Assembly: GCA_013002265.1 (NCBI GenBank)
Contig: JABDKK010000022.1
Span: forward strand, 1 to 6,927
DNA: 6,927 nucleotides
Origin: Candidatus Nitrosopumilus sp.
Lineage (GTDB): Archaea > Thermoproteota > Nitrososphaeria > Nitrososphaerales > Nitrosopumilaceae
Direction: 5' to 3'
Made by a program: the position numbers and the translations under genes. Below are positions 1-4,418 of this stretch, in pieces; position 1 is the stretch's first letter, and each line of letters starts with the position of its first letter. Below the pieces are notes generated by a model. The model saw nothing but the letters and a program-made list of their open reading frames with translations. It made no database searches and had not been told where the DNA came from.

Positions 1-17
1 GGCTAGGCGACCCCCGC
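1..17 (-). tRNA. 5' end of a tRNA, probably tRNA-Leu (cut by window edge)
   Basis: Read on the minus strand from position 17 to 1, the sequence is GCGGGGGTCGCCTAGCC. This fits a tRNA 5' end: a 7-nt acceptor strand GCGGGGG, T8, a spacer base, a D-stem strand GCCT and then A14. The GC-rich block stands out sharply from the AT-rich surroundings. A GCGGGGG acceptor strand is typical of archaeal tRNA-Leu, so Leu is the best guess, but the anticodon lies outside the window. A TATA-like element sits about 27 bases upstream. The 3' half and acceptor pairing cannot be checked here. Confidence 0.7.
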
Positions 18-40
18 ATGAAAAGCCTTGAATTAATCTG

Positions 41-48
41 TAAATAAA
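41..48 (-). promoter_or_regulatory. TATA box of the tRNA
   Basis: The minus strand reads TTTATTTA. Its centre lies about 27-28 bases upstream of the first tRNA base at 17, the normal archaeal TATA-to-start distance. It begins two bases beyond the stop codon of the phosphoesterase gene, so the tRNA seems to have its own promoter. Confidence 0.55.
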
Positions 49-49
49 T

Positions 50-796
50 TCACTCGTCGCCAGATAGATTGTAGTTATTTACCATTTCATCAATAGACAT
101 TCTTTTTCCACCCACAATCTTGAGATCGACTTGGATCTTTCTGTCAGTAATTGTTAGAATATTGTATGTATTTTCAAACAATCCCCTGACTCTCTCAGAG
201 GTTGCAGTACCGGCATTAACTACTGTTAGCGTTTTAAAATTCCAAGCCCAAGGTCTGTGTTTGTGTCCACACAAAACAACATCAACTTTGGTGTCCAAAA
301 CTGTTCTTAAAACATCACCGGCATCAACTACTGTAAGCTGATCAGAGCCAGTATCAGGAATTGCAATCAAGTGGTGATGCATCGCTACAATTTTTATTTT
401 ATTTTTGTACTTTTTCATGGTTCTCTCTAACCACAAATTTTGTCGGTATCCAACCTCTCCTTCATTTCTATCAGGTCTGGCAGTTCCAACAGTTACTAAA
501 ACCACATCATCATCTAATTCGTTTATTGTTTCAAATGGAAAGTATTTTTTGAATAACAGATAGCCAGTGTTTCTATAATCATGGTTTCCGCTAATTGTGA
601 TAATTTTTTTTGTTTTAAATTTCTCCAAAAGGGATTTGCATTTTTCATATTCTTTCATCAACCCTTCATTAGTAAGATCACCCGTAACAACAATTACGTC
701 AGGATTAAGCTCATTGACTTCATTTACCAAAGTATCAAACTTTTCTTGTAAAAATTGGGAACCTACATGAAGATCAGAAATTTGTACTATTTGCAT
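50..796 (-). CDS. Calcineurin-like metallophosphoesterase (Icc/CpdA-type)
   Basis: A 248-aa protein with all the metal-binding motifs of the calcineurin-like phosphoesterase superfamily in order: D8-x-H10 (SDLHVG), G39-D40, G70-N71-H72-D73, a His cluster at 140-142 (MHHH), and G177-H178-K179-H180. These residues bind a dinuclear metal centre that hydrolyses phosphomonoesters or diesters. The layout and length resemble Icc/CpdA cyclic-nucleotide phosphodiesterases, but the family is promiscuous and the real substrate cannot be read from sequence. There is no signal peptide or membrane segment, so it is likely cytoplasmic. The ATG at 796 starts just before the first motif and lies about 26 bases from a TATA box, so the mRNA is probably leaderless. 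It is transcribed divergently from the dehydrogenase gene and towards the tRNA. Confidence 0.9.
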   Translation of the reverse strand: MQIVQISDLHVGSQFLQEKFDTLVNEVNELNPDVIVVTGDLTNEGLMKEYEKCKSLLEKFKTKKIITISGNHDYRNTGYLLFKKYFPFETINELDDDVVLVTVGTARPDRNEGEVGYRQNLWLERTMKKYKNKIKIVAMHHHLIAIPDTGSDQLTVVDAGDVLRTVLDTKVDVVLCGHKHRPWAWNFKTLTVVNAGTATSERVRGLFENTYNILTITDRKIQVDLKIVGGKRMSIDEMVNNYNLSGDE

Positions 797-797
797 T

Positions 798-814
798 ATT
801 GCTAGTTTAGCAAT
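798..814. promoter_or_regulatory. Inverted repeat between TATA box and phosphoesterase start
   Basis: Perfect 6-bp arms, ATTGCT at 798-803 and AGCAAT at 809-814, are separated by AGTTT. The repeat fills the space between the TATA box (819-826) and the ATG at 796, where an archaeal repressor would block polymerase. It could also be chance in AT-rich DNA. Confidence 0.3.
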
Positions 815-818
815 TTAG

Positions 819-826
819 CTTTTAAG
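819..826 (-). promoter_or_regulatory. TATA box of the metallophosphoesterase gene
   Basis: The minus strand reads CTTAAAAG, centred about 26 bases before the ATG at 796. Transcription would begin at or within a base or two of the start codon, giving a leaderless mRNA. Confidence 0.5.
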
Positions 827-830
827 TCAT

Positions 831-850
831 ATCTATAGATTGTATGTACA
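831..850. promoter_or_regulatory. Two adjacent palindromes in the divergent promoter region
   Basis: ATCTATAGAT (831-840) is a perfect 10-bp palindrome. It abuts TGTATGTACA (841-850), which has TGTA/TACA arms around a 2-base centre. Both lie upstream of the TATA boxes of the two divergent genes, so a bound factor could affect either. There is no direct evidence of binding. Confidence 0.25.
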
Positions 851-866
851 GGTTATCAAGGTAGGA

Positions 867-875
867 TTAAATAAT
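867..875 (+). promoter_or_regulatory. TATA box of the isocitrate dehydrogenase-like gene
   Basis: TTAAATAAT is centred about 28 bases before the TTG at 899. This spacing supports a leaderless transcript and supports TTG, not the in-frame ATG at 920, as the start. Confidence 0.5.
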
Positions 876-898
876 AATCTCCTCAAAATCATACAGTT

Positions 899-1930
899 TT
901 GAGTAAAAAGGCTGCTGTAATGAGGGGAGATGGGATTGGTCCTGAAGTTGTCGATTCAATGCTCAAAGTTCTAAAAGAATGCAACATGCAATCAGAGGTA
1001 ATTCTGTGCGAGGCAGGCTCTGAACAGTGGGACAAAAATGGCCGCAAGGACAAGTCATACATTCCTGATGAGACGATGAAAATTTTAGAAGAGTCAGATG
1101 CATGCTTTAAGGGACCCACTACAACAATTCCAGTTCCAGGTGCACCAAGAAGTGTTGCAGTTACATTGCGTCAGAAATTTGAACTATACTCAAACATCAG
1201 ACCAACCAAAACATTTGACAGATTAACACCAAATAGAAAACTTGATTGTGTCTGCTTTAGAGAAGCAACTGAGGGGCTCTATACGGGAGTCGAGGCAAAA
1301 ATTAATGAAGATGCCGCTATTGCAATTAGAAAAATTACAAGACAGGGCTGTGACAGATTTCTAAATTCAGCAGTAAAGTGGGCAAACCAATACAACATGA
1401 AAAAAATGGTTGCAATTACAAAAAGAAACATCCTAAAGGAAACAGACGGAATATTTTGGAGTTGTGCACAAAAAGCAGTAGAAGGAACAGGTATTGAATT
1501 ATCTGAGATTTACATTGACAACATGGCACAACAAATGGTTGTAGCCCCCGAACAGTTTAACGGAGCAGTTTTAGTTAGTACTAATTTGTTTATGGATATT
1601 ATTTCTGAGCTTGCCTCAGGATTGGTAGGTTCCATCGGTTTGATCTATTCAGCAAACATGGGAGATAATTTTGCAATGTTTGAAGCAGCACATGGCAGTG
1701 CTCCACAATTTGCAGGACAAAACAAGGTAAATCCAACTGCAACTGTTCTATCAGGTGCATGGATGGCAGAGTATCTGGGAGAAAAAGACATCAGAGATGC
1801 AATATTTGATGCAACATACCAGGTAATCAATGAAGGAAAAACAGTTACCTGGGATATTGGCGGTAGTGCATCAACTACTCAGATGACTGATGCAATTATT
1901 GCATACGCAAAAAATAATCTAAAAAAATAA
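899..1930 (+). CDS. Isocitrate/isopropylmalate dehydrogenase family protein, probably isocitrate dehydrogenase
   Basis: A 343-aa member of the beta-decarboxylating dehydrogenase family, which oxidises and decarboxylates a 2-hydroxyacid using NAD(P)+. Visible landmarks are the N-terminal GDGIGPEV, substrate arginines R91 (LRQ), R101 (IRP) and R121 (REATEGLY), Y128, catalytic K175, metal ligands near D207, D233 and E237, and the cofactor loop EAAHGSAPQFAGQNKVNP at 262-279. The KETDG stretch (180-184), LYSNIRP and length favour isocitrate dehydrogenase, which would supply 2-oxoglutarate, but homoisocitrate or isopropylmalate activity is not excluded. Oddities: the family's S-x-N is S85-V-A87, and REN is R-E-A123. 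Cofactor residues Q270-F271 match neither the E. coli NADP pair K-Y nor the usual NAD pair D-I. The start is TTG, because starting at the ATG at 920 would remove the first beta strand. Confidence 0.85.
   Translation: MSKKAAVMRGDGIGPEVVDSMLKVLKECNMQSEVILCEAGSEQWDKNGRKDKSYIPDETMKILEESDACFKGPTTTIPVPGAPRSVAVTLRQKFELYSNIRPTKTFDRLTPNRKLDCVCFREATEGLYTGVEAKINEDAAIAIRKITRQGCDRFLNSAVKWANQYNMKKMVAITKRNILKETDGIFWSCAQKAVEGTGIELSEIYIDNMAQQMVVAPEQFNGAVLVSTNLFMDIISELASGLVGSIGLIYSANMGDNFAMFEAAHGSAPQFAGQNKVNPTATVLSGAWMAEYLGEKDIRDAIFDATYQVINEGKTVTWDIGGSASTTQMTDAIIAYAKNNLKK
1906..1930 (-). terminator. T-rich terminator of the rpl21e operon inside the dehydrogenase 3' end
   Basis: Just past the last stop codon of the operon, the minus strand has a run of seven T and then six T (1921-1927 and 1909-1914). 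Oligo-T in the non-template strand is the usual archaeal termination signal. The same bases on plus encode the Asn/Lys-rich end and stop codon of the dehydrogenase. Confidence 0.45.
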
Positions 1931-2461
1931 TCAGTTTATTGCTTCAACTAGAATCAACTCTTCATAGAATAGTTTCTTTTTTGCAATAATTCTAGTTGAT
2001 AATCCCAGTTTTTGTGCGTAATCAATGAGTTTTTGATAGTTTGAAAGAGAGGATGTAACAAAAACAAATTTTCCATTCTCTTTGAGATTAATTACACCCG
2101 AGTCAAAAATTTTTTTTGGAATCTCAAATCCTTCAAGGCCGCCATCAGTTGCAATGTCTAAGATTTCATCAGTTGCAAGATAGGGCAAATTGCACACAAT
2201 GAAATCAAACTTTATTTTTATTGCATCAGAGCCATTACAGCAAATCAAATTTTTCGTTTTGTATGTGGTCTGATGTGATAATACCTCAAAATTAATGTCA
2301 GTTCCTATAACAAATGAGAAATTATCTGCAAGCAGTTTTGTCAGATAGCCCGAACCACTTCCAATGTCTAAGGCAAATTCTCCCCTTTCATTTTCAATAT
2401 TGTTTGCTATGAAAAAAGTATCCTCAGATGGAGGATATTCTTCATTTCTCAAGTATTTCAT
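1931..2461 (-). CDS. PrmC/HemK (Mtq2-type) SAM-dependent methyltransferase
   Basis: A 176-aa class I methyltransferase. The N-terminal YPPSEDTF motif is characteristic of the archaeal/eukaryotic Mtq2 branch. The SAM loop LDIGSGSGYL follows at about residues 31-40 and the acidic TDIN near 54-57. The family's NPPY catalytic motif appears as NLPY (91-94), followed by GGLEGFE. Mtq2 enzymes, acting with Trm112, methylate the glutamine of the GGQ motif of release factor aRF1, and this is the likely role. The small size without the bacterial N-terminal domain fits the archaeal form. The Pro-to-Leu change leaves the exact substrate uncertain. The ATG at 2461 is chosen; an in-frame TTG at 2467 would add two residues. 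The start overlaps the ksgA 3' end by 20 bases, so translation is probably coupled. The stop codon abuts the stop of the convergent dehydrogenase. Confidence 0.8.
   Translation of the reverse strand: MKYLRNEEYPPSEDTFFIANNIENERGEFALDIGSGSGYLTKLLADNFSFVIGTDINFEVLSHQTTYKTKNLICCNGSDAIKIKFDFIVCNLPYLATDEILDIATDGGLEGFEIPKKIFDSGVINLKENGKFVFVTSSLSNYQKLIDYAQKLGLSTRIIAKKKLFYEELILVEAIN
1971..1984 (+). terminator. Possible T-run terminator of the dehydrogenase gene
   Basis: The plus strand carries AGTTTCTTTTTTGC about 40 bases beyond the dehydrogenase stop, with six T at 1977-1982. It is the first good oligo-T run on this strand and lies inside the convergent methyltransferase gene. It is an oligo-T assignment only, with no hairpin seen. 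Confidence 0.3.
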
Positions 2462-3149
2462 TTGCAAGACTAATTATTTCATCTCCAGAAAGATCATCGA
2501 CTCGTTTATCCATTAAAGTTTCCTTGTCAAATTGCTTTAGAATATTTTTAATGGTTTTTCGTCGATATGAGAAGATCTTGTTGACAGTATTGATTGTCTC
2601 CTTTGAAATGGTATTTTTTTGTTTGATTTTTAAAATTACAGAATCAATTTTTGGCGGGGGTGAGAAATTATTTTTGTTTACCTTTGATGCAGTCTCTATT
2701 TCAAATGCATATTGGGCAATAACGCTTATGGCTCTCCTTTGTTTTGATGATTTTGCAAGCAGTTTTTCTGCAAACTCTTTTTGAACCATTATCACCCCAT
2801 GTGAAAAGCATTTTTGTGCTAGCCACTCTATTGCGTCCCTGCTTCTGGAGTATGGGAGATTGGAGACAAAAATTGAAAACGAGTCTTTTTTTTTAAATCC
2901 ATCACCAAATTTCAGGATCAGATTGTCACATTCAGAAAACTTTGATTTGGCATTTTTGATTAGTTTCTCATCAGCATCAACTGAGATTACTTTTTTTGCC
3001 TTCTCACACAAAAGGGGTGTCAGTATTCCCAGTCCAGTTCCCAGCTCAAAAACAGTGTCATTTTTGGTGATTTTAGCCTCAGAAACGATAGACTGTGCAA
3101 TTGGTGTGGAGTTTAGAAAGTGTTGTCCTAGTAGTTTTCGTTTTATCAT
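2442..3149 (-). CDS. ksgA: 16S rRNA (adenine-N6) dimethyltransferase KsgA/Dim1
   Basis: A 235-aa KsgA/Dim1 protein, which dimethylates two adjacent adenines in the 3' terminal hairpin of 16S rRNA during small-subunit assembly. Motifs: LGQHFL (7-12), SAM motif I F-E35-LGTGLG, acidic VDAD (57-60), GDG (82-84), catalytic NLPY (97-100), SPPPKIDS (163-170), the basic FSYRRKTIKN (193-202) and a C-terminal DDLSGDEIISLANEI helix. It is shorter than E. coli KsgA (273 aa), as archaeal forms usually are. After NLPY the usual I-S-S-P-type sequence is replaced by S-R-S-R-D-A, a local divergence. The ATG at 3149 overlaps the DUF655 stop as ATGA, and an 18-base inverted repeat covers the start, so translational coupling is likely. 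Fourth gene of the rpl21e operon. Confidence 0.93.
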   Translation of the reverse strand: MIKRKLLGQHFLNSTPIAQSIVSEAKITKNDTVFELGTGLGILTPLLCEKAKKVISVDADEKLIKNAKSKFSECDNLILKFGDGFKKKDSFSIFVSNLPYSRSRDAIEWLAQKCFSHGVIMVQKEFAEKLLAKSSKQRRAISVIAQYAFEIETASKVNKNNFSPPPKIDSVILKIKQKNTISKETINTVNKIFSYRRKTIKNILKQFDKETLMDKRVDDLSGDEIISLANEILEK

Positions 3150-3712
3150 CTCTTTACAAAGAGATTCATTCTACTTTCACCAGTAATTTCATCCATGATT
3201 CTCTCAGAGATATGTTTGATTGGCTCTTTGAATCCAACCCTCTCTTGCAAATCCTCATAGCTTTCAAACTTTTTCTTTTCTCTCTCCTCTAGCATTGTTT
3301 TCATGTAGGTTTTTCCAATTCCAGGAATAAGCTCAAGTGCATGAATTCTGGGAGTGAGTGGCCTTGCATTGTTAAGATATGTAACAAATTTTGATTCGTT
3401 TGTAGTTACTATAGTCTCAACAACGTTTGGCAGTTCACTTTGAGCTGATGAAGATATTTTATCATAATCCATTTTGCCCAAAACAGAAAGAACTTTGGTT
3501 CTTCCCTCTTTGCCAATGTATATTTTCTCACCTATCTCAAATGTTGAGTTTGGTACTCCTAGAACTTCCAAAAGGGTTAAGCGGTCCTCGCCTATTGCAG
3601 TTACAATAATTCCCTCTCTTCCTCTAACTGTTGATGATTTTCCCCGGGGATTAAAATCTAGAACGTATGCATATTCCTCATACTTTCTAGGTGGGGATTG
3701 TGCCCTATGCAA
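3146..3712 (-). CDS. DUF655 putative nucleic-acid-binding protein (HhH domain)
   Basis: A 188-aa archaeal DUF655 protein. The N-terminal half is mostly beta strand, with segments such as EEYAYVLDF and GIIVTAIGEDRLTLLEV, suggesting an OB/S1-like fold. The C-terminal half has a helix-hairpin-helix segment, HALELIPGIGKTYMKTML (about 124-141), followed by a helical region. HhH and OB folds bind nucleic acid, and the family usually sits between rpoF and ksgA in archaea, so a role in RNA handling or ribosome assembly is inferred. No biochemical function is known to me. The start is TTG at 3712, chosen because AGGAGA (3722-3727) lies 9 bases upstream and the frame is closed just above by the rpoF stop codon. 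The stop overlaps the ksgA ATG by four bases. Confidence 0.88.
   Translation of the reverse strand: MHRAQSPPRKYEEYAYVLDFNPRGKSSTVRGREGIIVTAIGEDRLTLLEVLGVPNSTFEIGEKIYIGKEGRTKVLSVLGKMDYDKISSSAQSELPNVVETIVTTNESKFVTYLNNARPLTPRIHALELIPGIGKTYMKTMLEEREKKKFESYEDLQERVGFKEPIKHISERIMDEITGESRMNLFVKR
3148..3165 (-). promoter_or_regulatory. Inverted repeat over the DUF655 stop / ksgA start
   Basis: ATCTCTTT-AC-AAAGAGAT is perfect over 8-bp arms with a 2-base centre. In the mRNA the inner pair must open, giving a stem of about 7 bp with a 4-nt loop. The last two bases of the 3' arm are the A and U of the ksgA AUG, so the fold would hide the start codon until a ribosome finishing DUF655 opens it. Confidence 0.4.
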
Positions 3713-3721
3713 AATAAAAAT

Positions 3722-3727
3722 TCTCCT
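3722..3727 (-). promoter_or_regulatory. Shine-Dalgarno sequence deciding the DUF655 TTG start
   Basis: The minus strand reads AGGAGA, followed by 9 bases and then TTG. No ATG or GTG start lies in frame between this site and the upstream stop codon, so TTG is the only reasonable initiator. Confidence 0.6.
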
Positions 3728-3733
3728 GAAAAG

Positions 3734-4060
3734 TTACGAGTGCTCCTTGATTATCTTGAGCATTTTTTCTAGTGTTTCTGCAAGAATTAGTTTCTTCCAA
3801 CCAAATGTAAAAGAACGTAATTCTGCTAAACTGGTTGGCCTAATGTTTACAATCTCAACAGCTTCATCTTCTGTTAATTCACATTCCTTAATGAGTTGTT
3901 TTTTCATTTCTTTTGCATCCTTTGGTTCTGTGGATACAAATTTTGAAACATAATCAAATGTCCAACGTTGGATTTGGTCCATTTCTTCAGGATCAACTTT
4001 TCCTAGAATTTCTTTAACTTCTGAAAGAGAAATAGCTTGTTTCTTTTTTACTTCTTCCAT
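3734..4060 (-). CDS. rpoF: DNA-directed RNA polymerase subunit F (Rpb4)
   Basis: A 108-aa, helical, highly charged protein matching archaeal RpoF/Rpb4. Recognisable segments are the N-terminal AISLSEVKEIL, RWTFDYVSKF (about 32-41), LTEDEAVEIVNIRPTSLAEL (63-82) and the C-terminal LEKMLKIIKEH. Subunit F pairs with subunit E (Rpb7) to form the polymerase stalk, which helps promoter opening, processivity and transcript binding. Length is typical. The ATG at 4060 follows the rpl21e stop by 2 bases, and GGTG (4068-4071, minus strand) lies 7 bases upstream as a partial Shine-Dalgarno. Second gene of the operon, always found beside eL21 in many archaea. Confidence 0.93.
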   Translation of the reverse strand: MEEVKKKQAISLSEVKEILGKVDPEEMDQIQRWTFDYVSKFVSTEPKDAKEMKKQLIKECELTEDEAVEIVNIRPTSLAELRSFTFGWKKLILAETLEKMLKIIKEHS

Positions 4061-4062
4061 AT

Positions 4063-4362
4063 CTATACACCGAATGGTTTAATGTGATCCAATCTAGTGA
4101 TTAAGGTTTTCGTTTTTTCTCCTAGTTTCACATCAAGGGTAATTGCCCGTCTTCCAACTTTAGTGACTACACCTACTTTGCCGTGATATCGTCTGTGTGG
4201 CAATCCCTTGTGCTGTCTTGGATCAATAATGACAAGCGCCTGCTGGCCCTCATGGTATTCTCGTAGCAAGAATGAGACTCCTCTTGGGGCGTCTTTCTTC
4301 ATGACAGATCTAGATTTGTGCTTAAATCCATGAGAACGGCCATGGGATTTCTTAGTTGCCAT
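4063..4362 (-). CDS. rpl21e: Large-subunit ribosomal protein eL21 (L21e)
   Basis: A 99-aa basic protein of the archaeal/eukaryotic eL21 family, absent from bacteria. The N-terminal tail is rich in Lys, His and Arg (KSHGRSHGFKHKSRS), and the SH3-like core carries the signature HKGLPHRRYHGKVGVV (about 51-66) and the end LDHIKPFGV. It binds 23S rRNA in the large subunit. The length matches the family, and the ATG at 4362 gives the expected short N-terminus. First gene of the five-gene operon, with a TATA box 27 bases upstream indicating a leaderless mRNA. Confidence 0.95.
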   Translation of the reverse strand: MATKKSHGRSHGFKHKSRSVMKKDAPRGVSFLLREYHEGQQALVIIDPRQHKGLPHRRYHGKVGVVTKVGRRAITLDVKLGEKTKTLITRLDHIKPFGV

Positions 4363-4385
4363 AAGTGGAAAATCTCTGAAAGCCC

Positions 4386-4393
4386 TATTTTAA
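4386..4393 (-). promoter_or_regulatory. TATA box of the rpl21e operon
   Basis: The minus strand reads TTAAAATA, centred 27 bases before the rpl21e ATG at 4362. It is the only clear promoter upstream of the five-gene cluster. No strong T-run separates it from the rlmN stop codon, so some read-through from rlmN is possible. Confidence 0.55.
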
Positions 4394-4418
4394 GACTTAG
4401 AACATATTTTATTGAAGA

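Noticed and set aside
3..47. Plus-strand open frame from the window edge ending TAA at 45-47, reading LGDPRMKSLELICK, as the end of a protein gene.
   Set aside because: The same bases fit a tRNA 5' end on minus with a well-placed TATA box, and the GC-rich block is explained by the tRNA acceptor and D stem. Fourteen codons are too few to support a gene.
1060..1102. TGATGA followed by further GATGA/CAGATG boxes, resembling a box C/D guide RNA.
   Set aside because: It lies inside the dehydrogenase coding sequence, lacks a proper D box (CTGA) at a suitable distance and has no terminal stem.
920..1930. ATG at 920 as the start of the dehydrogenase.
   Set aside because: It would delete the first beta strand (KKAAVM) before GDGIGP, and the TATA box at 867-875 points to position 899.
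2461..2467. TTG at 2467 as the start of the PrmC/Mtq2-like gene.
   Set aside because: It adds only Met-Gln before a plain ATG at 2461. GGAG at 2483-2486 is somewhat far from both (about 15 and 21 bases), so it does not decide. ATG is preferred, though TTG cannot be excluded.
2428..3292. Plus-strand open frames antisense to ksgA and DUF655 (about 118, 108 and 65 codons).
   Set aside because: They are Ser/Phe/Ile-rich shadows of real minus-strand genes with recognisable family motifs, and have no promoter or homology of their own.
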